A DNA stretch of 64,000 nucleotides, from NCBI RefSeq assembly GCF_018024475.1, contig NZ_CP054393.1, forward strand, positions 186,001 to 250,000. Reading direction: 5' to 3'. Positions 17,353 to 25,911 of this stretch are shown here, piece by piece. This DNA comes from Candidatus Phytoplasma luffae. Its GTDB lineage: Bacteria > Bacillota_I > Bacilli_A > Acholeplasmatales > Acholeplasmataceae. Position numbers and translations under genes: made by a program. The first letter of the stretch is position 1; the number at the start of each line of letters is the position of its first letter. The notes beneath the pieces were generated by a model. It was not told the DNA's origin. It did not search any database and worked only from the letters and a program-made list of their open reading frames with translations.

Positions 17353-18234
17353 ATGACAATTTCTAGTATTAAAAAAGATAGAAAAGTATCTTTCGTTGTC
17401 GATTCTACTATAGGAGATAATATTGATTTTGATTTATTTCCATTTGATATTTCTATTATTCCTTTGAATATTTTTTTAAAAGGTAAAGAAATTTTAGATA
17501 AAAAAGGTAATGATTTTTTTTTATATTATTCAAATCAAGGTCATCAAATTACTACAAGTCAGCCGAATCCTCAATTGTTTTTAAAATTTTTTAAAGAAAA
17601 ATTAAAATCAGAACCAGAGCATTTGTTTTGTTTGACATTATCTAAAAAATTAAGCGGAACTTTTAATAGCGCTTGTAAAGCTAAAGAATTATTAGGAAAC
17701 CCTAATAATATTACTATTATTGACACTGAGAATATTGGCCCTGGTATGTTTTTTACTTTAAATCGTATTTATAAATATATTACAGATACTGAATTAAGTT
17801 ATGAGGAGATTTCGAATAAAGTTTTACAAGAACAAAAGCAAGGTATTTTGTATTTTTCTGTAAGCGATCTTAAACAATTAAAAATTAATAAAAGAATTAG
17901 TAAATTTAAATTTTTTATTGGTAGTTTATTAAAAATAAAACCTATTTTAAAATTTAATCAAGGGATTATCACTATAGAAAAAAATGTTAGAAGTCAAAAA
18001 AATTGTTTTTTTTATTTGATAAATTATATTTTGGAATTCCAAAAATTAGTATCTCGACCAATCGAAGTTAAGTTAATTTATGTAATAGATGACTTGATTG
18101 TTCAAAAATTAAAATTAGAGATTCAAAAATTAAAAAATAAAGATATTAAAGTATCTATTTACGGTTCTATATCTAATATAATTGCTGTTCATTTAGGCGC
18201 CGAAGGATTTGGCATTTATTTAAATATTATTTAA
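17353..18234 (+). CDS. DegV-family fatty-acid-binding protein
   Basis: DegV/FakB proteins hold a fatty acid for phosphorylation by FakA, giving the acyl phosphate used by PlsX/PlsY. Seen: the N-terminal VSFVVDST strand, TTSQPNPQLF at about residues 69-78, SKKLSGTFNSA near 98, and the DTENIGPGMF loop; these match the family pattern TSQPS, S..LSGTY.SA and D. 293 residues is standard. Context fits, since this organism has PlsY (10009-10629) and must use imported fatty acids. The ligand is inferred from the family. The gene runs toward mscL on the opposite strand. Confidence 0.85.
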   Translation: MTISSIKKDRKVSFVVDSTIGDNIDFDLFPFDISIIPLNIFLKGKEILDKKGNDFFLYYSNQGHQITTSQPNPQLFLKFFKEKLKSEPEHLFCLTLSKKLSGTFNSACKAKELLGNPNNITIIDTENIGPGMFFTLNRIYKYITDTELSYEEISNKVLQEQKQGILYFSVSDLKQLKINKRISKFKFFIGSLLKIKPILKFNQGIITIEKNVRSQKNCFFYLINYILEFQKLVSRPIEVKLIYVIDDLIVQKLKLEIQKLKNKDIKVSIYGSISNIIAVHLGAEGFGIYLNII

Positions 18235-18257
18235 TTTATATATTTTAAAAAAATAAA

Positions 18258-18734
18258 TTAATCTTTTATTTCTTTTTCATTTTTTATTTTTTGTTGCAAA
18301 ATATTTTTTATTTCTTCTAATAGTAATAGTTTATTTTGTTCTATTTTGTTTATTTTTTCTTCTATTTCTGATTTTAAATTATTTTGTATTTGTTTTTGTT
18401 CGTTGTTTTTATTTAAAAATTTTTGATATAAGCTGAAGATAGTAAAGTATATCAATAAAGAAACAAATAAAAATTCGAATAAATTTTGTAAAAAAATACC
18501 ATAATTAATATAAATCTTTTCGCTTAATTGTATTTTCCAATCTTTCATAGAGTAATTATTATTCAATAACCAATTAATAGGAGGCATAATTATATCTGTT
18601 GATAAAGAATTAACTATTTTAGTAAATAATTGTCCTATTATAAAAGCAATCGTTACTTTTACAATGTCCCCTTTATCTATGAATTTTTGAAAACTATTTT
18701 TAAATTGTATTATTTTGTTTGGAAATTTTTTCAT
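18258..18734 (-). CDS. mscL: Large-conductance mechanosensitive channel
   Basis: MscL opens under membrane tension to release solutes, vital for a wall-less cell moving between insect and plant. The N-terminal helix FIDKGDIVKVTIAFIIGQLF matches the usual FLLRGNVVDLAVGVIIG, followed by DIIMPPINWL, NYGIFLQNLFEFLFVSLLIY (second membrane helix) and a C-terminal helix containing LLLLEEIKNIL (family LLTEIRDLL). The linker before it is longer and coiled-coil-like, bringing the length to 158 against the usual 130-145. It converges on the degV-family gene. Confidence 0.92.
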   Translation of the reverse strand: MKKFPNKIIQFKNSFQKFIDKGDIVKVTIAFIIGQLFTKIVNSLSTDIIMPPINWLLNNNYSMKDWKIQLSEKIYINYGIFLQNLFEFLFVSLLIYFTIFSLYQKFLNKNNEQKQIQNNLKSEIEEKINKIEQNKLLLLEEIKNILQQKIKNEKEIKD

Positions 18735-18863
18735 ATTGATAACCCTTCTTATGATGATTATAGATATTTATATCTGCAATTATTTTAAAATTAGTTAAAT
18801 TATTTTAATGATTTTTAGATATTTGATAATAAATTTGTTTAAAATAGTAATAATATAAATAAA

Positions 18864-18872
18864 TTATATCAT
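18864..18872 (-). promoter_or_regulatory. Extended -10 promoter candidate for mscL
   Basis: Read on the minus strand: TGATATAAT. No strong -35. The mscL start is about 130 bases downstream. Confidence 0.35.
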
Positions 18873-19051
18873 TAAACTTATTTTTTGGTATCATAAAAAT
18901 CATAAGAATTTTTTATTATTAAAAACGATCGCTTAATGTTTGTAATTTTATATTTAATATGAAATAATTTTAATTATAAATTTTTAATGATTTTTTATTT
19001 ATTTTTTATTTTTTTTAAAATAATTTAATATATGATATTTTTTTAAGAAAA

Positions 19052-19060
19052 TGGTATAAT
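19052..19060 (+). promoter_or_regulatory. Extended -10 promoter candidate for the 276-aa gene
   Basis: TGGTATAAT, an exact TGn plus TATAAT. The start codon lies 80 bases downstream at 19140. Confidence 0.4.
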
Positions 19061-19139
19061 TTTATATATTTTATTATTAATGTTAAAAATAAATTTATTT
19101 TTATATATATGATTTATTAAAAAAAAGGCGGAAATAAGT

Positions 19140-19970
19140 ATGAATGGTATTGGGGATTTCATAACTAATTTTATGAAATATCATCCTTGGTTTTTTGCTT
19201 TTATTTGTTTTACTATATTTTCGATATTGTTTTGTTTTTATGGCCCTATTATTAAGGCTATATATAAATTATCAGAATTTATATGTAAAATATTTGTTTT
19301 TAATTTCAATTTTCTTTTCGATAAAAATAAAGTTGAAAAAAGCAATAATTCAGAAGGTAATGATTCCCAAAACAATCCTTCTTTGAACAACGACAATAAA
19401 AATAATAATGTTTTAAGTTTAATAGAAATGAAGATGATGGAATTAAATTATAAAAGTAAAGAAAATAATAACAATAATGAAACACAAAAACAAAATTTAT
19501 TCCGTTTAGAAATAGAACAAAAATTGCACAAATACCAAATAGAAAATAAATTATCATTAATTGAACAAGAACAAAAACATTCTTTAGAAAAACAAGATTT
19601 AAAACAAGAAATTTATTTTTTAAAACATCAAATGCAAAGTCATATAAAAAGGAATGAGACACAAAGCCTTAATTTTGATAATCCAGGAAAAGAATCATTT
19701 GATAGAGAAAAAAAAGAATTTGAATCAATTAATGAATTTTTTAAAAAACAAATTCCAGAAAGTTTAAAACAGATATTTGAAAAAATTTCTGATGTAGAAA
19801 ATATTCAATTATGTATGTTGGATAAAATTATAGATGGCAAAAATGATCAAAAAGTAAATGATTCTTATTATGATTCTTATAAAAATGTTTTATATGTAAA
19901 TGAGAAAGATTTATTTTTTATCAAAACACTTTTAGAAGATAAAAAAAAAGAACAAAAAAGATTAAATTGA
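19140..19970 (+). CDS. Unrecognised membrane-anchored coiled-coil protein
   Basis: 276 residues, no family recognised. One hydrophobic segment (FFAFICFTIFSILFCFYGPI, about residues 18-37) is followed by a second moderately hydrophobic stretch (about 44-60), a low-complexity Asn/Ser linker (about 65-95), a charged Gln/Glu/Lys-rich helix near 95-170 with coiled-coil character, and an acidic/basic C-terminal domain. There is no N-terminal cleavage site; the N-terminus looks like a signal anchor. AAAGGCGG precedes the ATG. It lies alone between mscL and the tRNA cluster. Because phytoplasma effectors and lineage-specific proteins are often small secreted or membrane proteins, a host-interface role is possible but unsupported. 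Confidence 0.65.
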   Translation: MNGIGDFITNFMKYHPWFFAFICFTIFSILFCFYGPIIKAIYKLSEFICKIFVFNFNFLFDKNKVEKSNNSEGNDSQNNPSLNNDNKNNNVLSLIEMKMMELNYKSKENNNNNETQKQNLFRLEIEQKLHKYQIENKLSLIEQEQKHSLEKQDLKQEIYFLKHQMQSHIKRNETQSLNFDNPGKESFDREKKEFESINEFFKKQIPESLKQIFEKISDVENIQLCMLDKIIDGKNDQKVNDSYYDSYKNVLYVNEKDLFFIKTLLEDKKKEQKRLN

Positions 19971-20165
19971 TTTAAGTTTTTTTTATGTTATATAAATAGA
20001 AAATATTATTTCATTTTTTATTTAAATTAAATTAATTTATTATTTTTTTGATTAATTATTTTGAATTATATTTTAAAATAATTTATAAATAAAACTATAT
20101 CAATCTGATATATAAAAATTAATATATTTTGAATATTATTTATCGCAACAAATAAAAAAATAATG

Positions 20166-20171
20166 TATAAT
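20166..20171 (+). promoter_or_regulatory. -10 box candidate for the tRNA cluster
   Basis: TATAAT preceded directly by ATG, 36 bases before tRNA-His. The -35 region (TCGCAA at 20143-20148) matches poorly. Confidence 0.35.
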
Positions 20172-20207
20172 AATAAATGTTATATGTTATTTTTTTATTA
20201 ATTAAAT

Positions 20208-20284
20208 GGCGGTTGTGGCGAAGTGGTTAACGCTGCGGCTTGTGGCGCCGTTATGCGTGGGTTCGATCCCCATCAGCCGCCCCA
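20208..20284 (+). tRNA. tRNA-His (GTG)
   Basis: 77 bases with CCA. The extra G at position -1 (20208) faces C73 (20281), the tRNA-His identity mark. The acceptor GCGGTTG pairs with CAGCCGC, and the anticodon GTG lies in the loop CTTGTGG. Confidence 0.96.
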
Positions 20285-20326
20285 TCTATAAAAAAATAAA
20301 TTATTTATAATTGATATTTATAATTT

Positions 20327-20401
20327 AGGCCCATAGCCAAGTGGCAAGGCAACGGACTTTGACTCCGTGATTCGTTGGTTCAAATCCAGCTGGGCCTGCC
20401 A
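20327..20401 (+). tRNA. tRNA-Gln (TTG)
   Basis: 75 bases with CCA. The acceptor AGGCCCA pairs with TGGGCCT, discriminator G. The anticodon TTG lies within CGGACTTTGACTCCG. Confidence 0.95.
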
Positions 20402-20447
20402 AAAATAATTTTTGTCATTCAAATAAAGATAATAATTTAATATTTGT

Positions 20448-20532
20448 GCGGGTGTGGCGGAATTGGTAGACGCACTAGACTTAGGATCTAGCACTTGCAA
20501 GTGTGTAGGTTCGAGTCCTATCACCCGTACCA
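20448..20532 (+). tRNA. tRNA-Leu (TAG)
   Basis: 85 bases with a long variable arm and CCA. The acceptor GCGGGTG pairs with CACCCGT (first pair G-T). The anticodon TAG lies within CTAGACTTAGGATCTAG. Confidence 0.95.
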
Positions 20533-20561
20533 TTCAATAAAAGAATAATTAATAAAACAAA

Positions 20562-20636
20562 AGGGATATGATGTTAACGGCAGCATAACGGTCTCCAAAA
20601 CCGCTTGTTCGGGTTCGAATCCTGATATCCCTGCCA
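20562..20636 (+). tRNA. tRNA-Trp (CCA)
   Basis: 75 bases with CCA. The acceptor AGGGATA pairs with TATCCCT. Anticodon CCA (within CGGTCTCCAAAACCG) reads UGG only, agreeing with UGA as a stop in this genome. Confidence 0.95.
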
Positions 20637-20671
20637 TTTTATTAATTAAAAAATAAAATTAAAAAAAATAG

Positions 20672-20722
20672 TATATAAATAAAAAAAGAAAGTTGATTTA
20701 ACTTTCTTTTTTTATTTATATA
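20672..20722 (+). terminator. Bidirectional terminator between the tRNA cluster and nrdF
   Basis: Perfect 23-bp inverted repeat (20672-20694 and 20700-20722) with a 5-base loop GATTT. The A-rich and T-rich arms supply a U-tract for either direction. It lies between the convergent tRNA cluster and nrdF. Confidence 0.8.
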
Positions 20723-20732
20723 ATTAATTATT

Positions 20733-21770
20733 TTATTCAAAGTAAAAATCTTCATCTTGAAGACTTTCGGAAATCATTTTTTGATAACCATTTCCTTTCA
20801 TGGAAAAGTTATCCATAGTTTTAGTTTCAGTGTTCAAACCATTAATAATAACAGGATTTATTTCTTCGAAAGGAAATTTTTGAGAAAAACCTAAATTTAA
20901 TAAAGCTTTATTAGCATTATAACGAACAAATTTATTAACATCTTCGATAAAATCTAAACCTTGATAAATTTCATTAGTTAATTCAAATTGTTCTTTATAT
21001 AAGGTATCTAACAAAGAATCAAGCCAATTTTTTAATTCTATTTGTTTTTCTGTTGTGAAAGTGTCATATATTTCTTTTGATAAACGTCCAATATAAGCTC
21101 CATGAATACTTTCATCACGGATGATTAAATTGATAATCTCCCCTGCTTGCATCAATTTTCCTTGGCCATAAAAATATAAAGGATAATAAAAACCACAATA
21201 AAATAACCAAGTCTCTAAAAATACAGAAGCAACCATCGCTTTCCATTTTATAATATTATTTTCTTTTTTTTCTTTTAAAGTAGGTTCGATTTTTTTTTGA
21301 GAATTATTTTGTTCTAATTGTTGATAAATATCGATGATTATTTTTAAAATATTTTGTAGATTTTTTTGTTTTTGACCCCAATGAAATAATTCGTTAATAT
21401 CTTTTGTTTTTAAGAAAGTAACAAAGATATTAGAATAACTTTTAGCATGAACTGCATTTTCCATCGCGCCCATAAAGTTTAAAGTTGCTTTTTTTTGATG
21501 TTCCCAAGGCTCACAAGAACGAAGAATAGAAGGCATGCCGATATCACCTTGATAAGTATCTAAAAAAGTAAGAACTAAAAGAATTTTCGAATACGCTTCT
21601 TTTTCTTTAGAGGATAGTTTCTCCCATACAATTAAATCACTTTGTAAACTAATATCTTCTGGACGCCAAAATTGACTTAAATTTTGTTCGTAAAAGTATT
21701 GAGTGTAATCATCATCTTTTTGATTCCAATTAGCACCTTGATATTGGATTTGATTATTTTTTATTTTCAT
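20733..21770 (-). CDS. nrdF: Ribonucleotide reductase beta subunit (class Ib NrdF-like)
   Basis: Carries the tyrosyl radical used by the alpha subunit to make deoxynucleotides. Candidate ligands: Asp71 (FLDTYQ), Glu104 and His108 (MENAVHAKSYS), Tyr112 as radical site, Glu186 (FLETW), Glu220 and His223 (IIRDESIHG). The first pair is spaced E-x3-H rather than the E-x2-H of Salmonella NrdF, which may be a subfamily trait. GYGQGKL-like and LIIRDES blocks are typical. 345 residues is normal. AAGGAG lies 11 bases before the ATG. No nrdE or nrdI is adjacent; the alpha subunit must be elsewhere. Confidence 0.92.
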   Translation of the reverse strand: MKIKNNQIQYQGANWNQKDDDYTQYFYEQNLSQFWRPEDISLQSDLIVWEKLSSKEKEAYSKILLVLTFLDTYQGDIGMPSILRSCEPWEHQKKATLNFMGAMENAVHAKSYSNIFVTFLKTKDINELFHWGQKQKNLQNILKIIIDIYQQLEQNNSQKKIEPTLKEKKENNIIKWKAMVASVFLETWLFYCGFYYPLYFYGQGKLMQAGEIINLIIRDESIHGAYIGRLSKEIYDTFTTEKQIELKNWLDSLLDTLYKEQFELTNEIYQGLDFIEDVNKFVRYNANKALLNLGFSQKFPFEEINPVIINGLNTETKTMDNFSMKGNGYQKMISESLQDEDFYFE

Positions 21771-22066
21771 AACAAAAAAGCTCCTTGGTTGAGATTCTAG
21801 CGAAAAATCATATGCGTTTATTTATAAAAATTGTATTTTCATATTTTATTACAAACTATTATCGCTTTTAAAAATTTGTGAAAAAATTTCCAAGTAAATA
21901 GCTTAGCCATTCATTCTTCTTTCAGTGATTATTTAACTGTCGCTGGATAAATTTATTTATTGATTCAGGTTCATTTGATTTTTTTTATCAAATGAAAATG
22001 ATTTAAGTTTCTATTTGGTTGTTTTTTTCTGGTAAGCGATTTTTATAATATCATCCTCTCATCTAT
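21771..22066 (-). promoter_or_regulatory. nrdF upstream region with hairpin and possible leader ORF
   Basis: 296 bases between recA and nrdF, both on the minus strand. It holds a perfect 10-bp hairpin (21970-21979 and 21987-21996) with a 7-base loop, and a 23-codon frame on the minus strand (21910 down to 21839) preceded by AGAAGA. It is less AT-rich than other spacers. No known riboswitch was recognised, and NrdR-type boxes were not found. Confidence 0.35.
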
Positions 22067-23083
22067 TTAAATTAATTTATAATGTTTTTTTATTTTATTT
22101 TCTAATTCATCAGCAATTTTTTTGTTTTGAGATAAAAATTCTTTAGCTTTTTCTTTTCCTTGTCCTATTTGTTTATCTTGATAAGAAAACCAAGAACCGC
22201 TTTTCTTGATCAAATCAAGATTCACAGCCAAATCCAAAAGTTCACCTGTTTTAGATATCCCCTTACCGTACATTATTTCAAAACTAGCCACTTTAAAAGG
22301 AGAAGAAATTTTAGATTTGGTTATTTTTACATTCGATCTAATACCTATAATTTTGTTATCTTCTTTTATGAATTCGGCTTTTCTAATATCTAATCTTACA
22401 GAAGCGAAATATTTCAAAGCTTTTCCTCCTGGAGTAACTTCAGGGCTTCCGTAAATTATTCCTACTTTTTCTCTTAATTGATTTACATAAATAACTATAG
22501 TATTAGTTTTAGAGATGATAGCAGATTGTTTCCTCATAGCTTGCCCCATCATTCTAGCTTGTAAACCCATAAAAGAATCACCACTTTCGCCTTTTAATTC
22601 AGCTTCAGGAGCTAAAGCGGCTACTGAGTCTACTACTATTAAACTCATAGTTTCGCTTTTTATTAAATGTTCAACAATATCTAAGGCTTTTTCGCCTGAA
22701 TCTGGTTGAGAAACTATAAAATTATCTATATCGACGCCGATTGTTTTGGCATAATTAATATCCAAAGCGTTCTCTACATCTATAAAAGCTACATTTCCGC
22801 CTTTTTTTTGAGCTTCCGCAATCGCATGCAATGTTAAAGTTGTTTTCCCTGAACTTTCCAATCCATAAATTTCGATAATCCTTCCTTTTGGTAATCCACC
22901 TATTTCAAGAGCGATATCTAGATTTAGTGAACCAGTGGAAATAGATTCTATTTTGTTTACATTTTGGGAATCAAATTTTGTTATACTACCTTTTCCAAAA
23001 CGTTTTTCTATATCTTTAAGCGTTTGTTCTAAAATTTCTTTGTTAGAATCTTTATTTTTTACATTATTTTTTTCAATATTCAT
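22067..23083 (-). CDS. recA: Recombinase RecA
   Basis: RecA drives homologous strand exchange and repair. Walker A GLESSGKT at residues 74-81, Walker B LIVVDSVAAL near 147, the NQLREKVGI loop near 200 and the GGKALKYFASVRLDI block are all intact. 338 residues is close to full length with a short C-terminal tail. An intact recA matters here, since homologous exchange could homogenise the repeat array at 1-4968. It lies downstream of pgsA on the same strand with a 106-base spacer. Confidence 0.97.
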   Translation of the reverse strand: MNIEKNNVKNKDSNKEILEQTLKDIEKRFGKGSITKFDSQNVNKIESISTGSLNLDIALEIGGLPKGRIIEIYGLESSGKTTLTLHAIAEAQKKGGNVAFIDVENALDINYAKTIGVDIDNFIVSQPDSGEKALDIVEHLIKSETMSLIVVDSVAALAPEAELKGESGDSFMGLQARMMGQAMRKQSAIISKTNTIVIYVNQLREKVGIIYGSPEVTPGGKALKYFASVRLDIRKAEFIKEDNKIIGIRSNVKITKSKISSPFKVASFEIMYGKGISKTGELLDLAVNLDLIKKSGSWFSYQDKQIGQGKEKAKEFLSQNKKIADELENKIKKHYKLI

Positions 23084-23189
23084 TATTTTAGATTGCCTTT
23101 TTAAAATATTTTTTTATAAAATTATATAACTTTATTATATATATTAATAATCTATATTTAAATTAAAAATTATTCTTATATAATATATG

Positions 23190-23840
23190 TTAATAAAAAT
23201 TTTTTTCTATTAATTTAAAATTTTTAATTATATAATTTAATCCAGACAAAATAATTAATATAGAATTGATGATTAAAAAAAATATTATCATTTGTTTTAA
23301 TTCAAATGAAAATCCAACACAAATGTTTTCTATTAGCCTTGCTAATAAATTTATAAAAATAGATATAAAAATACAAATAGTTTTTATTTTGCCTAAGCTT
23401 GAAGCTGTTATAATAGTTTTTTTTTCAAACGCTATCAAACGCACTCCCATTATTAAAAAATCTCTTATAATCATGATAAGTAAAAAAATAAGTACGAAAC
23501 TTTCTATTTCTTTATTGTATGCATTTGACAAAGGTAATAAGTGTTTGTTTCTGGCTAATATATAAATATAAAAAAAAGAAACAATAATTAATAATTTATC
23601 AGCTATAGGATCAAAAAATTTACCAAATATTGTTTGTTTCATTATTTTTCTAGATATATAACCGTCTAATGCATCTGTAATAGACGCGATAACAAAAATA
23701 ACAACAAATACAAAATGATATTTGTCTTGATAGTTATCTTTGTTTACGTTTACAAAAAATATCCAAGGTAACATAAAAAAAACTAAGATAATTCTTGAAA
23801 TAGTTAGTAAATTGGCTGATATTTTTAATATTTTTTTCAT
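23190..23840 (-). CDS. pgsA: CDP-diacylglycerol-glycerol-3-phosphate phosphatidyltransferase
   Basis: A membrane enzyme making phosphatidylglycerol phosphate. The CDP-alcohol phosphotransferase signature is visible as DALDGYISR ... FGKFFDPIADK (D-G-x2-A/S-R-x8-G-x3-D-x3-D) around residues 60-85, with several hydrophobic helices around it. The frame is open up to an ATG at 23936, but the start MKKILKISANLLTISRI at 23840 fits the family; the extra 32 residues would be very basic and unusual. The chosen form is 216 residues, slightly longer than the usual 180-190. Confidence 0.88.
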   Translation of the reverse strand: MKKILKISANLLTISRIILVFFMLPWIFFVNVNKDNYQDKYHFVFVVIFVIASITDALDGYISRKIMKQTIFGKFFDPIADKLLIIVSFFYIYILARNKHLLPLSNAYNKEIESFVLIFLLIMIIRDFLIMGVRLIAFEKKTIITASSLGKIKTICIFISIFINLLARLIENICVGFSFELKQMIIFFLIINSILIILSGLNYIIKNFKLIEKNFY

Positions 23841-24274
23841 TTTAATTAAAATAAACTTTCTTTTATAATTTAAATTATTTATTATTTTAGCAATATATTG
23901 ATATAATATTTTTAATTTATATATTTTTTTATACATCTAATTTATAAAAAAATATATAATGTTTGTATATATAATATTATATATTTTTCTATATTGTTAT
24001 GATATAATTTGCTTAACTTTAATTTTTTATTTTTATATCAATTTAAACAATTTTATCAATATAATATAAGTAATAATCAAATTTGTAAAATTTTTAATTT
24101 TATTAATTTTTATGTTTGAATATTATTAATTTTGGTGTTAAAATATCATAGTAAAATTATTATTTTAAATAAAATAATATATAAAAATATTTCATAAAAA
24201 ATATTTTTAAATTATAGTGTTTCAACATAAATAATAAATATGTTTTGAAAAAATACGAAGGAAATATAAAAAAT
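23841..24274. other. Divergent spacer between pgsA and rpsT
   Basis: 434 bases with the possible N-terminal extension of pgsA (to 23936). On the plus strand there is an extended -10 TGATATAAT at 24000-24008 and a better promoter at 24116-24144 (listed separately). No gene or repeat seen. Confidence 0.5.
24116..24144 (+). promoter_or_regulatory. Promoter of rpsT
   Basis: TTGAAT (24116-24121), 17 bases, TAAAAT (24139-24144) preceded by TGT, so both -35 and extended -10 elements are present. The rpsT start is 131 bases further on, leaving a leader that could carry S20 autoregulation. Confidence 0.5.
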
Positions 24275-24538
24275 ATGGCTAATACAAGACAACAAAAAAA
24301 ACGCATTAAAACTAATGAAAAACGTAGATTAATAAATAGCTCTTTTAAATCTTCAGTTAGAACTTTTATTAAAAAATTTAAAAATTTAGTTGCTTCTTCA
24401 GAAAAAGAAAAAGCTATTTCATGTTTTAATATTATTAATAAAAAACTAGACAAAGGTTTATCTAAAAAGATTTATCATATGAATTTTGTTTCTAGAAATA
24501 AATCTAATTTTGCCAAATTATTAAACAATATAAAATGA
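24275..24538 (+). CDS. rpsT: 30S ribosomal protein S20
   Basis: An 87-residue, highly basic helical protein that binds the 5' domain of 16S rRNA. MANTRQQKKRIKTNEKRRLI is the classic S20 start, and the C-terminal helices are present. The ATG at 24275 follows GAAGGAAA with good spacing; an upstream TTG at 24245 in the same frame lies before this ribosome binding site and is rejected. serS follows after 70 bases. Confidence 0.95.
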   Translation: MANTRQQKKRIKTNEKRRLINSSFKSSVRTFIKKFKNLVASSEKEKAISCFNIINKKLDKGLSKKIYHMNFVSRNKSNFAKLLNNIK

Positions 24539-24608
24539 TAATTTAAATTTTATAAATTGCTAATTTATATTTTGAATTAATAAAAAAAGGAAAATTGGAT
24601 ATTTTTTT

Positions 24609-25883
24609 ATGTTAGATTTTAAATTTGTTCTTGAAAATATGGATTTAATTTTAAATAAACTTAAAAATAGAAAAATAGATGTTTCTGATTTTAAAGAAAT
24701 TATTATTTGGTCCGATTCAAGAAAAGAATTGATTCATAAAATAGAAAAAATCCGATTTAATAAAAATAATATATCTAATTCTATTTCTAAATTAAAATAT
24801 AATAATGAATCATATGATCATTTATTATTAAAAGACAAAAATTCTAAAAAAGAATTAAAACAATTAGAAATAAAACTTAAAGAAGTAGAAAATAAAATTT
24901 TATCTATTTTGCATAATATGCCTAATATACCACATGATTCAATTCCTATAGGTTCTAATGAACAAGATAATGTAGAAATTTTTCGTTATTTAGAACCTAA
25001 AAAATTTTTATTCCCTATTAAAGATAATGTAGAACTAGGTCAGAAATTAGATATTTTAGATTTTGAAAAAGCGGCGAAAATTACAGGAAGTAAATTTGTA
25101 GTTTTAAAAGGTTTAGGCGCTAAATTAGAAAGATCTTTGATTAATTTTATGATCGATATTCATGCATCAAAAGGATATACAGAAGTTTTACCTCCTTTTA
25201 TTGTTAATGAAAAATCTATGTTTTCTACAGGTCAATTGCCTAAATTTGAAAAGGAAATGTTTAAATTAAAATCAGATAAAAACAATTGGTATTTAAATCC
25301 GACCGCAGAAGTTCCTATTATTAATTTACATAGAGACACTGTTTTGAAATTAGAACAATTACCTTTGAAATATGTCGGTTATACAACTTGTTTTCGGCAA
25401 GAAGCGGGAGCAGCTGGCAAAGATACAAAAGGGATATTTAGACAAAAACAATTTAATAAAGTTGAATTAATTCAATTTGTAGAACCTAAAAATTCTTATA
25501 AAGCACTAGAACAAATGTTGAAAGATTCTGAATTTATTTTACAAAAATTAAATTTACCATATAGAATTGTAGTTTTATCTACAGGAGATTTAGGTTTTAG
25601 CGTTAGTAAAACTTATGATATCGAAGTTTGGATACCGAGCCAAGGAAAATATTGCGAAATAGCTTCGATTAGTAATTCGGAAGATTTTCAAGCTAGAAGA
25701 GCTAATATTAAATTTGTTTCAAACGAAAAAAATAAAAAACAATTTTTGCATATTTTGAATGGATCCGCTTTAGCAATAGGTAGAACAATGATGGCGATTA
25801 TGGAAAATTTTCAAGATGAAAATGGGCACATTATTATACCAGAAGCTTTACATAATTATTTTGGAAGAAAAATAATAAAATGA
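24609..25883 (+). CDS. serS: Seryl-tRNA synthetase
   Basis: Class II synthetase charging tRNA-Ser. An N-terminal coiled-coil arm (about residues 25-105) is followed by the catalytic core: motif 2 TTCFRQEAGAAGKDTKGIFR near 258-277 and motif 3 NGSALAIGRTMMAIMENFQ near 385-403. 424 residues is full length. It is followed by ftsH 28 bases downstream, suggesting co-transcription. Confidence 0.97.
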   Translation: MLDFKFVLENMDLILNKLKNRKIDVSDFKEIIIWSDSRKELIHKIEKIRFNKNNISNSISKLKYNNESYDHLLLKDKNSKKELKQLEIKLKEVENKILSILHNMPNIPHDSIPIGSNEQDNVEIFRYLEPKKFLFPIKDNVELGQKLDILDFEKAAKITGSKFVVLKGLGAKLERSLINFMIDIHASKGYTEVLPPFIVNEKSMFSTGQLPKFEKEMFKLKSDKNNWYLNPTAEVPIINLHRDTVLKLEQLPLKYVGYTTCFRQEAGAAGKDTKGIFRQKQFNKVELIQFVEPKNSYKALEQMLKDSEFILQKLNLPYRIVVLSTGDLGFSVSKTYDIEVWIPSQGKYCEIASISNSEDFQARRANIKFVSNEKNKKQFLHILNGSALAIGRTMMAIMENFQDENGHIIIPEALHNYFGRKIIK

Positions 25884-25911
25884 ATTTAATATATTTATTT
25901 AAGGAAAAAGT

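Larger units (their letters stand above)
18735..19139. other. Divergent intergenic region between mscL and the 276-aa gene
   Basis: 405 bases, no open frame of note. It contains an outward extended -10 on each strand (listed separately) and is otherwise AT-rich without repeats. Confidence 0.5.

Noticed and set aside
20318-20533. A 71-codon minus-strand frame across the tRNA-Gln and tRNA-Leu genes
   Set aside because: The translated text is the well-known artefact produced by translating tRNA genes; both tRNAs fold perfectly on the plus strand.
23841-23936. N-terminal extension of pgsA to the ATG at 23936
   Set aside because: The added 32 residues are basic, unlike the family, and the internal start MKKILKISANLLTISRI fits known PgsA proteins; kept only as an alternative.
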